A stretch of 64,000 bases of DNA from Streptomyces sp. NBC_00289. Lineage in GTDB: Bacteria > Actinomycetota > Actinomycetes > Streptomycetales > Streptomycetaceae. A program made the translations under genes and the position numbers. This document shows, in pieces, positions 49,676 to 58,144 of the stretch. The first letter of the stretch is position 1. Each line of letters opens with the position of its first letter. The notes beneath the pieces were generated by a model. That model made no database searches, had not been told where the DNA came from, and was given only the letters and a program-made list of their open reading frames with translations. The DNA is taken from contig NZ_CP108046.1 in NCBI RefSeq assembly GCF_041435115.1, positions 2,170,001-2,234,000 on the forward strand, read 5' to 3'.

Positions 49676-50590
49676 GTGCGGGTCGTCGTCGGGCAGCCAG
49701 ACGTCCGGGGCGTGGATCCCATGGTCGCCGTCCCCTCCGCAGAGGACGTCGGCGATCTCGAGGACTGCGGACCGGGACTCGTTCTCGCGCCGGACGAGTG
49801 ACCAGGTCCAGTGGACCTCCGGCGCGACGATCTCTCGCCGCACCAGATCGGGCGGCAGTGAAGTGGTTTGTCCCTTGGGGCAGTTGACGAGCGGACGGCG
49901 GGAGCGGCGCACGTGGTCGAAGAAGGCGGGCCCGGTGACGCCGCCGTCGGAGATCCGCAGCGCACGGGCCCCGGTGTCGCGGGACAGCGCTTCGGCGTAG
50001 GCGTTCCAGGACGACCAGGAGGCGGTGTCGTCGTCGAGGAGGACGACGGTGTCCGCTGCGGCCACGGCACCGGTGTCCCCGCCCACGGAAACGGCGTAGA
50101 GCCGGTCGGCGCCGATCAGACGGGCCCGCAGTCCGCGCTGTGCCAGATCCTCGTTCCGTACCCAGCACACGGCGAGGTCCAGGCTGCCGGCGGCGACGCG
50201 GTCGGCCTGGGTGTGGGAGGGCGCGACCCAGGCGTCGACGTGCACCTGCGCCACCTCGGCGGTGCGCACGGCGAGGTCCGCGGGAAGCCAGTTGACATAG
50301 CCCAGGCGTACCGGCCGCGATCCCGACAGCCGGCCGGCCCGGTGCCGGAGGTCGTCGGCCCGCTCCAGCAGGGCGCGGGTGTGCGGAAGCAGCGCGGCTC
50401 CGGCCGGAGTGAGGGTCACCGAGCGGCGGTCGCGGTCGAACAGCCGTACCCCCAGGTCGCGTTCGAGCGCCTTGATCTGCTGCGAGAGAGAGGGTCCGGC
50501 GATGAGGAGCCGCTCGGCGGCCCGGCCGAAATTGAGTTCCTCGGCGACCGCGACGAAGTACCGCAGTTGGCGCAGCTCCACGACCGCCAT
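49658..50590 (-). CDS. LysR-family transcriptional regulator
   Basis: A 310-residue LTTR: HTH in VVELRQLRYFVAVAEELNFGRAAERLLIAGPSLSQQIKALE (about 3-45), FDRDRRSVTLTPAGAALLPHTRALLE near 53, and effector domain from about 90. The ATG at 50590 starts the conserved domain; eight codons more are open upstream. Divergent from the muconolactone-isomerase-like gene at 50818 (227-nt gap), the usual LysR arrangement, so it probably controls it. The 3' end runs into a repeat tract, which makes the last residues (DPHRLPTA) variable in character. Confidence 0.9.
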   Translation of the reverse strand: MAVVELRQLRYFVAVAEELNFGRAAERLLIAGPSLSQQIKALERDLGVRLFDRDRRSVTLTPAGAALLPHTRALLERADDLRHRAGRLSGSRPVRLGYVNWLPADLAVRTAEVAQVHVDAWVAPSHTQADRVAAGSLDLAVCWVRNEDLAQRGLRARLIGADRLYAVSVGGDTGAVAAADTVVLLDDDTASWSSWNAYAEALSRDTGARALRISDGGVTGPAFFDHVRRSRRPLVNCPKGQTTSLPPDLVRREIVAPEVHWTWSLVRRENESRSAVLEIADVLCGGDGDHGIHAPDVWLPDDDPHRLPTA

Positions 50591-50817
50591 GCTACGCGGG
50601 CTGGGAGGCCGCACCTCTCAGCAGGGAGGAAGCTGGTCGTGGCGGCCGGGCCGGTGTGGGCCCACGATGGGAGCACGGAATTCCGGCGGCGGCGTGTCGA
50701 CGTGGTCGCGCGTCACCGTGGTCGCGCGCCTTCACCGGCCGCGGAAGGAAGTGCGGTGACCGCCGGCCCGCGGTCGTCGCGGCGGCCTGCCGGTGCGTGC
50801 GCGAACGGAGAGAGATC

Positions 50818-51123
50818 ATGCGAGAGTTCCTGGTCCAGATCACCACCACCGTGCCCGAGGGCACCAGCCAGGACGAGGTCGGTCGACGGCGTGCCGCCGA
50901 AGCCGTCCGCGCCGCGGAACTCGCCGCCGACGGCCACCTGGCGCGGCTGTGGCGCCCGGTCGGCGAACTGCGCAGCATCGGGGTGTGGCGTGCCGCCGAC
51001 GAGGAGGAACTGCACGAGAAGGTACTCGGCACGCTGCCGCTGCGCCCGTGGATGTCGCTCACCGTCACCCCGCTCGAGCCCCACCCCAACGACCCGGGCG
51101 ACCGGTCCGGCTCCACCGTCTGA
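50818..51123 (+). CDS. catC: Muconolactone delta-isomerase family protein
   Basis: A 101-residue ferredoxin-fold protein beginning MREFLVQITTTVPEGTSQDE, with AAELAADGHLARLWRPVGELRSIGVWRA near 32 and LPLRPWMSLTVTPLEPHPND near 73. These match muconolactone isomerase of the beta-ketoadipate pathway, including the HLARLWR segment. No other catechol-branch genes are nearby, so a solitary isomerase or an orphan role is possible. RBS GGAG lies upstream. Divergent from a LysR gene. Confidence 0.82.
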   Translation: MREFLVQITTTVPEGTSQDEVGRRRAAEAVRAAELAADGHLARLWRPVGELRSIGVWRAADEEELHEKVLGTLPLRPWMSLTVTPLEPHPNDPGDRSGSTV

Positions 51124-51396
51124 CGTGGGCCGCCGAATACTCCCGGCCCGAGCGGTACCGTCCCGAGCAGCGCCGTCCTGCGGATCGGCATCCCGCGCGC
51201 CATGGTGGTCGTGCGACACTCGCCCCGGCACGACAGCGCAAACAGCACGACAGCGCAACAGCACAACCTTGGACAGCGCCCCGGCCCGGGCGACGGAACC
51301 TTCAGGACCCTGACGACACCATCGGACGTACGACAGGTACTGGAGACCCGGCCCGGCGCTGCCGCCCGAAACCGGTCTACCGACGGGGAGCCTCCC

Positions 51397-52002
51397 ATGA
51401 CCACAGCACGGGATCTGTTGATCGTCGCCATGGGGACGGCGCCCGGTCGTCCCGTGGAGCAGGGTGATCTTTCCCTCGCGCTCGCGGGAGCCGAGCTGAT
51501 CGACCTCCTCGGAGCCGAATCCCTCACCCTGGACGGCGACCGCATCGTGCCCGCCCTTCATCCGGCGACGGACGACCACTTGTTGGACCAGGCCGCGTCG
51601 GCGCTCGTCCGGCAGGAACCCTACGAGTCGGTCGAGGACTGGCTGTGGCGCCGGGGCCGCGGGCTGTCCTCGGCCTACCACGCCGACCTGGAGAGGGACG
51701 GACTCGTCACCCGGGCACGCGGCCGCTGGATTCCCGTCGCGACCGGGCGGAGGGAACTGGTCGACTCGCCGGCCCGGCGCCAGGCCGAGGCACGCCGGGC
51801 GGCGGACGAGCCCGTACTGGCCGCCCTGGCAGCCTCCCTCGGGATCGACGAGAAGCCCGCGGACGACTTCGAGGACCTCACGGACGAGGCGGTCGTGACC
51901 GTACTGGCCACGGTCGGCGAGGCGGTGACGGAACTGGAGTCGGTACGCCAGCGGCGTTCCATCGAGGACGCTGCCTTCGACAACATCTGGCGAGGCCAGT
52001 GA
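51397..52002 (+). CDS. GPP34 (GOLPH3-like) domain protein
   Basis: A 201-residue GPP34-family protein: TARDLLIVAMGTAPGRPVEQGDLSLALAGAELIDLL at the N-terminus, ESLTLDGDRIVP near 41, and a basic patch WLWRRGRGLSSAYHADLERDGLVTRARGRW near 82. The eukaryotic relative binds phosphatidylinositol-4-phosphate at the Golgi. Many copies occur in streptomycetes and their role is not known. GGGAG precedes the ATG. The 273-nt gap upstream (51124-51396) holds no gene. Confidence 0.88.
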   Translation: MTTARDLLIVAMGTAPGRPVEQGDLSLALAGAELIDLLGAESLTLDGDRIVPALHPATDDHLLDQAASALVRQEPYESVEDWLWRRGRGLSSAYHADLERDGLVTRARGRWIPVATGRRELVDSPARRQAEARRAADEPVLAALAASLGIDEKPADDFEDLTDEAVVTVLATVGEAVTELESVRQRRSIEDAAFDNIWRGQ

Positions 52003-52089
52003 GGCGCGGGCGACGGGCGGCGCGCGAGCGCTGAGAGCGCGGGGGCACGTCGGGTCGCGCCACGATCGTGACCGCCCGGCCGGACGGGG

Positions 52090-52695
52090 TCAGTGCGCGA
52101 CCGGGGCGGCCCCCAGCAGGGCCAGGCAGTTCTGCCACAGCGGAGCCATCCGGCCCGTGTCGTTGTAGAGCTTGGCGAACATCACCTGGCCCTCGAGCTG
52201 GGCGACGACGGACCGCGCCGCTTCCCGGCTGTCGGTCACGGCGACGTCGTCGCGTGCACGGGCCTCGGTGACGACCGCGTCCACCATGTCGACCTGTGCC
52301 TCGAAGATCTCCTGCAGGCGGGCGCGGATCGCCTCGGTCTGGTTGCTCAGCTCCAGGGTCAGGTTGCCGAACATGCAGCCCGACACGGCACCGCAGCTCT
52401 CCCGGCCCGCCCGCTGACCGGCCTCCGTCTCCTCGAACAGCCGCCGCAGTCTTCGCAGCGGCTCCGCCTCACTGCCCAGTACGCGCGTCCAGTCCTCCTT
52501 CTGGACCGCCCAGTGCTCGTCCACGACGGCCAGCGCGAGGGCCTCCTTCGACTCGAAGAAGTAGTAGAAACTCCCCTTCGGCACCCCGGCCGTCCTACAG
52601 ATCTCGGCCACCCCCAGGGCCGAGTAGCCGCGCGCCTCGATGAGTGTCCGCCCGGCGCTGACGATCTTCTCCCTGGCGTCACTGGTCCGTCCCAT
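52090..52695 (-). CDS. TetR-family transcriptional regulator
   Basis: A 201-residue TetR protein: HTH at about 5-52 (AREKIVSAGRTLIEARGYSALGVAEICRTAGVPKGSFYYFFESKEAL), followed by a C-terminal domain with CGAVSGCMFGNLTLELSNQTEAIRARL near 95, typical of the AcrR/NemR-like TetR_C_6 group. The palindrome 34 nt upstream resembles one in front of the SDR gene at 49168, so it probably represses itself and that SDR-SnoaL unit. Confidence 0.92.
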   Translation of the reverse strand: MGRTSDAREKIVSAGRTLIEARGYSALGVAEICRTAGVPKGSFYYFFESKEALALAVVDEHWAVQKEDWTRVLGSEAEPLRRLRRLFEETEAGQRAGRESCGAVSGCMFGNLTLELSNQTEAIRARLQEIFEAQVDMVDAVVTEARARDDVAVTDSREAARSVVAQLEGQVMFAKLYNDTGRMAPLWQNCLALLGAAPVAH

Positions 52696-52727
52696 GCCAA
52701 GAGCGTACGGCCGGTCGGCCGGCGGGT

Positions 52728-52745
52728 ACTAGACCGGTCGCCTAT
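52728..52745. promoter_or_regulatory. Putative TetR operator upstream of its own gene
   Basis: On the minus strand ATAGGCGACCGGTCTAG: same half-site (ATAGNCGACCGGTC) as at 49211-49228 with a core palindrome GACCGGTC. Located 33 nt upstream of the tetR ATG. Confidence 0.65.
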
Positions 52746-52754
52746 CCCAGTGGC

Positions 52755-53330
52755 TCACAGCGGGAATCCGTCGTCGGCCCGCCGCTCCAGCCGTGCCGCG
52801 AGATCCGCCGCGGTCGACTTGATGGTCTCCAGACCCGCCTTCCCCCAGGCGCGCGGCTCGACGTCGACGACGCACACCGTCCCCAGCACCATGCCCGTGG
52901 TGTCGATGAGCGGGGCGCCGAGATACGAACGCATACCGAACTCGTCGACCACCGGATTGCCCGCGAACCGCGGGTAGTCGCTGACGTCCTCCAGGACCAG
53001 CGCCTTGCGTCGGACCACCACATGGGGGCAGAAACCATGGTCGCGCGGCATGGACCGCCCGACCCGAGGTCTGGTGCCGTCACTCTTCGCGACGGGCCCG
53101 GTGGCCGGGGCGTGCAGGCCCGCGAAGAACTGACCCTTCTCGCCGATGAAGTTGACCATGGCGTACGGCGCTCCGGTGCACTCGGCGAGGCGGTCCGCGA
53201 AGGAGTCCAGCACGGGGTCGGGGCCGCCCCCCAGGCCGAGTCTGCGCAGCCGTAGGGCCCGGGCCGGGGCCTCCTTGTCCTCCGGCGTGAGCAGCAGACG
53301 ACCGGCCGGGCGTGACGGGTCGTACCTCAT
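52755..53330 (-). CDS. GAF-domain protein
   Basis: A 191-residue protein with one GAF domain at about 45-165: LAECTGAPYAMVNFIGEKGQFFAGLHAP, HGFCPHVVVRRKALVLEDVSDYPRFAGNP and YLGAPLIDTTGMVLGTVCVVDVEPR. The C-terminal helix is short and there is no output domain. It lies 71 nt downstream of cvnD on the same strand, and may be a sensory partner of that conservon (inference). Confidence 0.88.
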   Translation of the reverse strand: MRYDPSRPAGRLLLTPEDKEAPARALRLRRLGLGGGPDPVLDSFADRLAECTGAPYAMVNFIGEKGQFFAGLHAPATGPVAKSDGTRPRVGRSMPRDHGFCPHVVVRRKALVLEDVSDYPRFAGNPVVDEFGMRSYLGAPLIDTTGMVLGTVCVVDVEPRAWGKAGLETIKSTAADLAARLERRADDGFPL

Positions 53331-53401
53331 GGGCGGGCTCCGTCACTGTGGACGTGGGTCATATAAGGGCTCCGTGGCGGGTGTACGGGGGTGTGCGGGG
53401 G

Positions 53402-54001
53402 TCACATGTGGGCACCGTGGCTCGGCGCGGGGGCGGGAGAATGGGCGATGAGATGCCGGACAAGGGTGAGCAGGGTCTGTACGCCCGAGCTGGAGATCCG
53501 GGCGTCGCAGCGCACGACGGGGATCTGCGGGTCGAGGTCGATGGCGGCGCGGACCTCCTCCGGGTCGTACCGGTAGGAGCCGTCGAACTCGTTGATCGCG
53601 ACGATGAAGCCGACGCCGCGCTGTTCGAAGAAGTCGACTGCGGCGAAGCACTCCTCCAGCCGCCGCGTGTCGGCCAGGATGACCGCGCCGAGCGCGCCCT
53701 CCGAGAGCTCGTCCCACATGAACCAGAACCGCTCCTGTCCGGGCGTGCCGAACAGGTACAGGACGTGTTGCGGATCGAGGGTGATGCGGCCGAAGTCCAT
53801 GGCCACCGTCGTCTCGACCTTGTTCTCGATGCCGTCGAGGTTGTCGGTCGCCGCACTGACCGTGGTGAGCAGCTCCTCTGTGCTGAGGGGCGCGATCTCG
53901 CTGACCGCGCCCACGAAGGTCGTCTTGCCCACTCCGAACCCTCCGGCCACCAAAATCTTGAGCGCGGTGGGGAAGGGGTCAGAGCTGTCGTCGTAGTCCA
54001 T
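53402..54001 (-). CDS. cvnD: Conservon GTP-binding protein CvnD (second conservon)
   Basis: A 199-residue MglA-like GTPase. P-loop GGFGVGKTT is near residue 20, FGTPGQERFWFMWDEL near 84 and IVAINEFDGSYRYD near 133 in place of NKxD. The C-terminus carries a short SPAPAPSHGAHM tail missing in the other CvnD at 11271. Its start overlaps cvnC by 23 nt. The two CvnD proteins differ most in the loop after the ILADTRRLE helix, which probably gives partner specificity. Confidence 0.95.
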   Translation of the reverse strand: MDYDDSSDPFPTALKILVAGGFGVGKTTFVGAVSEIAPLSTEELLTTVSAATDNLDGIENKVETTVAMDFGRITLDPQHVLYLFGTPGQERFWFMWDELSEGALGAVILADTRRLEECFAAVDFFEQRGVGFIVAINEFDGSYRYDPEEVRAAIDLDPQIPVVRCDARISSSGVQTLLTLVRHLIAHSPAPAPSHGAHM

Positions 54002-54350
54002 CGAGCACTGCCTCCAGAAGGGCCCGGTCAGTCGGGTTGTGGTGGAACTCGGGTGGCTTGGTGGTCAGCGCCCCGCAGTCGACGAGGTCCGACAGCAGCA
54101 CCTTGGTGACCACCGCGGGCAACCTGAGATGGGCGGCGACCTCGGCGATCGAGACGGGCGCGCGGCACAGGTCGAGCGCCTGCGCGTGCTCCGGACCGAG
54201 ATAGCCGAGGGGTGTGGCCCCGGTGGCCCGCACGTGCGACAGCAGGTCGAAGACGACGCTGGGCCGGGTGCGACCGTTGCTGACCGTGAAGGGGCGCACC
54301 AGCCGACCGGCCGCGTCGTCGAGCCAGGGCCCGTCACCGGCCGTCGCCAC
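53979..54350 (-). CDS. cvnC: Conservon protein CvnC (DUF742, second conservon)
   Basis: DUF742 protein of 123 residues: WLDDAAGRLVRPFTVSNGRTRPSVVFDLLSHV at the start, LGPEHAQALDLCRAPVSIAEVAAHLRLPAVVTKVLLSDLVDCG in the winged-helix core, and LLEAVLDGLRRQL at the end. GTG at 54350 has GAGG 8 nt upstream; a TTG two codons earlier overlaps the cvnB stop and is the alternative start. Confidence 0.9.
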   Translation of the reverse strand: MATAGDGPWLDDAAGRLVRPFTVSNGRTRPSVVFDLLSHVRATGATPLGYLGPEHAQALDLCRAPVSIAEVAAHLRLPAVVTKVLLSDLVDCGALTTKPPEFHHNPTDRALLEAVLDGLRRQL

Positions 54351-54352
54351 GC

Positions 54353-54787
54353 TCAAGGCCTCATCGCCGACGGTTCGACGGCGTGCTGCCGGGGCGCCGT
54401 CACCAGGTAGGGGCGCACGCTCTTGACCAGCATCGCCATCTCGTAGCCGAGCACCGCCGCGTCGGCCTCGCGGCCGGCCAGGACGGCGAGACAGGTGCCG
54501 GAGCCGGCCGTGGTCACGAACAGCAGGGTCGAGTCGAGCTCGACGACGACCTGGCGGACGTCCCCGCCGTCGCCGAACCGGACGCCGGCGCTGCGGCCGA
54601 GGGAGTAGAGCCCGGAGGCCAGGGCCGCCATGTGGTCGGCGCTGTCCGGGTCGAGGCCGTGGACCGACTTCACCAGCCCGTCGCAGGAGAGGAGAACCGC
54701 GCTGGTGGTGTGCGGTACGCGCTGCACGAGGCCGCTCATCAGCCAGTCGAGATCGGATACATGGCCGGTCGGCGCTTCGCTCGCCAT
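54353..54787 (-). CDS. cvnB: Conservon roadblock/LC7-domain protein CvnB (second conservon)
   Basis: Roadblock protein of 144 residues: VSDLDWLMSGLVQRVPHTTSAVLLSCDGLVKSVHG, HMAALASGLYSLGRSAG and VVVELDSTLLFVTTAGSGTCLAVL. The ATG at 54787 (AAGGAG 10 nt upstream) gives the same length and N-terminus as the CvnB at 12234. An in-frame ATG at 54859 would add 24 low-complexity residues and overlaps the stop of the displaced cvnA tail frame (54856), so it cannot be excluded. Confidence 0.92.
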   Translation of the reverse strand: MASEAPTGHVSDLDWLMSGLVQRVPHTTSAVLLSCDGLVKSVHGLDPDSADHMAALASGLYSLGRSAGVRFGDGGDVRQVVVELDSTLLFVTTAGSGTCLAVLAGREADAAVLGYEMAMLVKSVRPYLVTAPRQHAVEPSAMRP

Positions 54788-54855
54788 GGTGGATCGACTC
54801 CTTGAGGTACGAAGGTCTGCGGGAGCGCTGGGCGTGGGGGTGGAGAGGGGGGTGG

Positions 54856-55330
54856 TCATCCGGCCGGGGCGCTCCCGTCGTGCCGGGTGGTGTGGTCGAG
54901 GCGGTCGCGGCCGGGCGCGGCCACGCCGTCCCGCACTCCGCGCGCCTCATGGGGCGCGGACGCGTGCGCGGGACGCGTGTCGGTTATGCCGGGGGCGTCC
55001 AGGGCGGACCCGTCCGGACGGGACACGTCCACCGACCGCTCCCCGATGGCTCGCCCGTTCATGGGTCGCTCACCCGTCGATCGCTCGCCGGTCGGGCGTC
55101 CGTCCATGGGTGGCTCTGCCATGGGTCGCTGCCCAGTAGCCGATACGTCCACGAAGTGCGGCGGAGTCATGAGGCTCGCGCCCGCGTGGGAAGCGTCCAG
55201 GGCCGGCACGTCGCGGTCCGACGCGTCGACCGGCCGGACATCCATGGGCCGTTCACCCGTGGCCGATACGTCCATGAAGTGGGGCGGAGTCATAGGGTTC
55301 GCGCCCATGTGGGGACCCGTCCAAAGCCGA
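54856..55330 (-). pseudogene. Out-of-frame continuation of the cvnA tail
   Basis: Beyond the point where the cvnA frame closes (55253), the adjacent minus-strand frame stays open to 54856 with strongly G/C-biased third positions. It encodes Met/Pro-rich repeats (MTPPHFMDVSATGERPMD, MTPPHFVDVSATGQRPM) like the ME-x-GHMES repeats just before the break. It ends in an ATGA overlap with the alternative cvnB start. A single-base indel near 55255-55330, either real or an assembly error, would make this the native CvnA C-terminus. Confidence 0.5.
55121..55306. repeat. Direct repeat, two 63-bp copies 123 bp apart
   Basis: Copies at 55121-55183 and 55244-55306 share GCCGATACGTCCA-GAAGTG-GGCGGAGTCAT and end GCGCCC. 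The 123-bp offset is a multiple of three, so the repeat preserves a reading frame in the displaced cvnA tail. Confidence 0.7.
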
Positions 55331-57295
55331 CGGCGAGCTCCTGATCGTCGACTCCGTGGGGACGTGCTCCGTGTGGGCGGACTCCATGGGGACGGACTCC
55401 ATGTGGCCGGTCTCCATGGCTGCCGGGTTGGTGGGGGGCGTCGGCTCGGTGTACGTCGTCTCCAGGTGTTGCTGGGCCTCGGCAAGTCCGACACCTCGTT
55501 GGAAGGCCGCCATCAGACCCGGGTCGTGCCCGGCCGGCTGGTCGGTTTCCAGGCGGGGTGCGGGGCCGTCGCGCAGTTGGGGCGCGATGTGCTCCTGGGC
55601 GCGGCGCCGGGGCAGTTGGGGTCTCTCCATGGTGCCGCGCACGGTGCCGGCGCCCCGAGGCGTGGGCGGCGTGGCCGTGTGCTCCGCGACGACCCGCCGG
55701 TCGTCGGGCCGGATACCGGGCCGCGCCTCGGCCGGGTTGGGCCGCTCGTCGTGGGCGCCGCGCCGGGGCAACGGGGCCGGACCGCCGTTCCCGGCCATCG
55801 GCGCCGCGGAGCGGCCGCTCTCCCGTTGTCCCGGGCGCGGATCGTTCGGAGGTCTGGCGGACGCCTCCCGCTTCCCCGCACCGGACCCGGACCCGGCTTG
55901 CGCGTGCCGTCGGGGCGCCGGCACCGACGGCCCCGGTGCCCCGGACACCGCCCCCGGAACGCCCGAGGCACCCTGCCCCTGGCGTTGCTGCCCCTCAAGC
56001 CCCCGGGACCCCTGAGGCAAGGCCGTCCCCGGGATGCCCGGCGTCTCCTGCACCGACTGCCCGCCCAACGTCCCGCCGGCACCCGGCGCCGTACCCAGCA
56101 GCGCCTGCGGGACGACGAGTACGGCCTGCACCCCGCCGTAGATGTTGTTCTGCAGCCGGACGTGGATCCCGTGCCGTTTGGCGAGCTGGGAGACGACGAA
56201 GAGCCCGATGCGGCCGTCGGCCAGCAGGCTGGCGACATTGACCTGGTCGGGGTCGGCGAGCAGGGCGTTCATCCGGTGCTGTTCCCCGACGGGCATGCCG
56301 AGTCCGCGGTCCTCGACCTCGACGGCGAGGCCCGAGGTGACGAGGTTGGCGCGCAGCAGGACCTGGGTGTGCGGGGCGGAGAACACCGTGGCGTTCTCGA
56401 CGAGTTCGGCCAGCAGGTGGATGACGTCGGCGACGGCGTGGCCGCGCAGGGTGCCGTCGATCGGCGGGACGAGCTTGACCCGCGAGTACTGCTCGACCTC
56501 GGCGATGGCGGAGCGCAGCACCTCGGTCATGTCCACCGGGTTGCTCCACTGGCGCCGGGAGACCGCACCGCCGAGCACGGCGAGGTTCTCGGCGTGGCGG
56601 CGGATGCGGGTGGCGAGGTGGTCGACGTGGAACAGGCCCTTGAGCAGGTCGGGATCCTCGATCTCGTTCTCGAGTTCGTCGAGGATCGAGATCTCGCGGT
56701 GCACCAGCGACTGCAGGCGCCGGGCGAGGTTGAGGAAGACCTCGAGTTTCTGTTCGCTGCCCGCCTGGCTGGAGAGCTGTGCCGCCTGCACGACGGCGGT
56801 GACGGCGCCGTCGTGCGCACGGGCCAGGTCGGCGGCGAGCAGTTCGAAGTCGTCGGCGTCCGCGGGCGGACCGCTGCGCGCCTTTCGCTGTGGTGGGCCC
56901 TCGCCCCGGCGGAGGGCCTCGACCAGGGCCCGGAGCTCGGCCTCGCCGCGGGCGTTGCCGCGGCGCAGGGCGCCGATGCGGTCGCGTACGGAGGTCGCGG
57001 CGCGGTCGGCGGCCACCGCGGCGATCAGGATGCCCGCGAGGGCCACCGAGGCCGCGCCCGCGAGCACTCCGCACAGCGTGAGGCCCAGATGGGTGCCGGT
57101 GGAGCGCAGGGTGAACAGAAGGGCCGCGCAGGCGCTGAGGGCGACCGCGACGGGTGGCAGCACGGCGAGACGCATCAGCTGGGGACGTATGTGGGTCTCG
57201 GGCAGCCCGGGTGCGGTGCGGGCGGCCGGCGGCCGGCCGTGCCGTCCGCCCTCACGGCGGTCTGCACGGGCGGCCGGGGCGCGGAGATGAGACAT
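55253..57295 (-). CDS. cvnA: Conservon sensor kinase-like protein CvnA (second conservon)
   Basis: A 680-residue membrane protein. Two adjacent hydrophobic segments (about 40-63 and 70-95) form a hairpin with almost no extracytoplasmic part, unlike the CvnA at 12671 with its large sensor domain. The GHKL domain spans about 280-400, with N-box LVENATVFSAPH, G1 VEVEDRGLGM and G2 IGLFVVSQLAKRHGI. A Pro/Gly/Arg-rich tail follows. The frame closes at 55253, but the tail seems to continue in another frame to 54856, so the annotated C-terminus may be wrong. The lack of a sensor domain suggests that it senses through its membrane hairpin or a partner such as the GAF protein. Confidence 0.9.
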   Translation of the reverse strand: MSHLRAPAARADRREGGRHGRPPAARTAPGLPETHIRPQLMRLAVLPPVAVALSACAALLFTLRSTGTHLGLTLCGVLAGAASVALAGILIAAVAADRAATSVRDRIGALRRGNARGEAELRALVEALRRGEGPPQRKARSGPPADADDFELLAADLARAHDGAVTAVVQAAQLSSQAGSEQKLEVFLNLARRLQSLVHREISILDELENEIEDPDLLKGLFHVDHLATRIRRHAENLAVLGGAVSRRQWSNPVDMTEVLRSAIAEVEQYSRVKLVPPIDGTLRGHAVADVIHLLAELVENATVFSAPHTQVLLRANLVTSGLAVEVEDRGLGMPVGEQHRMNALLADPDQVNVASLLADGRIGLFVVSQLAKRHGIHVRLQNNIYGGVQAVLVVPQALLGTAPGAGGTLGGQSVQETPGIPGTALPQGSRGLEGQQRQGQGASGVPGAVSGAPGPSVPAPRRHAQAGSGSGAGKREASARPPNDPRPGQRESGRSAAPMAGNGGPAPLPRRGAHDERPNPAEARPGIRPDDRRVVAEHTATPPTPRGAGTVRGTMERPQLPRRRAQEHIAPQLRDGPAPRLETDQPAGHDPGLMAAFQRGVGLAEAQQHLETTYTEPTPPTNPAAMETGHMESVPMESAHTEHVPTESTIRSSPSALDGSPHGREPYDSAPLHGRIGHG

Positions 57296-57730
57296 CGGCG
57301 TCCTCGTACTGGTCCGTCGGTCGGGGCCTGGGCTCGCGCGCTCCGCGCGTCGCGGGCGTGCGCCATCGCTTGTGCCGGTCGAGAGAGCCCAGGAATGAGG
57401 CCCTACGTCGCCCGACGGACACTGACAGTAGTCGGCAAGCCATCAAGTGCGGTGGGCAGTTGACAAAGTCCCGCAGGGAGCGTCCCGCTCTGGTATGAGG
57501 CCTCGTACGACAGACCGATAGGCCATTCTCACGTCCGCTCGGAATGCAGAAGAGACTGATCAGACCTGGTCAGAAGCGGTCGCGCGACACATTCGAGGGT
57601 TCGGGCGCATCTCGCGCCCCGTCCCTCGCCCCGCGCCGTTCCCCACCTACGACCGGCCCTCCCGAACGCTTCCGGGACCTCCGCCCACCTCGGCCCCGCC
57701 CCGCACGATGTCACGGGCCGTGTCGGCAGC

Positions 57731-57910
57731 CACTCCGCCGCGGCACGGCGGGACGTACGCGCATCGCACTCCGCCGTGGCACGGCGAGACGTGCGCGCAT
57801 CGGACTCCCACGGCTCGACGCGGGCGGTGCGGGCGCCGCACTCCCAAGGCACGGCGCGGGCGGTGCGAGCGTCGCACTCCCAAGGCACGGCGCGGGGGCG
57901 CCGCACTCCC
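57731..57910. repeat. 36-bp tandem repeat array (about five copies)
   Basis: Unit starts (CACTCC-GCC/CAA-GGCACGGCG) fall at 57731, 57767, 57803, 57839 and 57875, an exact 36-bp period; the next start at 57904 is 29 bp on. It is part of the 1127-nt gene-free stretch 57296-58422 between the cvnA start and the MBL gene. The first 430 nt of that stretch hold only the expected cvnA promoter region, where nothing definite is seen. Confidence 0.8.
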
Positions 57911-57945
57911 ACGGCTCGACGGACCGTCTCGTGAGCGGCACTCCG

Positions 57946-58144
57946 CCGGCACGGCGGGCCAACTCGCGGACCCCACTCCTACGACACGACGGGCCGCCTC
58001 AGGGGCCGCCCGCGCAGGACACGGCGGGCCGACTCGCGAGCCGCACTCCCCCGGCACGGCGGGCCAACTCGCGGACCCCACTCCTACGACACGACGGGCC
58101 GCCTCAGGGGCGCCGGCGCAGGACACGGCGGGCCGACGCACGGT
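57946..58144. repeat. 105-bp tandem duplication
   Basis: Copy 1 begins at 57946 and copy 2 at 58051. A 60-bp block is near-identical, followed by a CGCAGGACACGGCGGGCCGAC block in both. Frames on both strands are open through the array (for example positions 57647-58348), but with no start signal or family similarity; no gene is called. Confidence 0.8.

Noticed and set aside
49237..50070. Pro/Ser/Thr-rich minus-strand frame through the 22-bp repeats
   Set aside because: It overlaps the real lysR in a different frame and its C-terminal part is pure repeat translation; no start signal.
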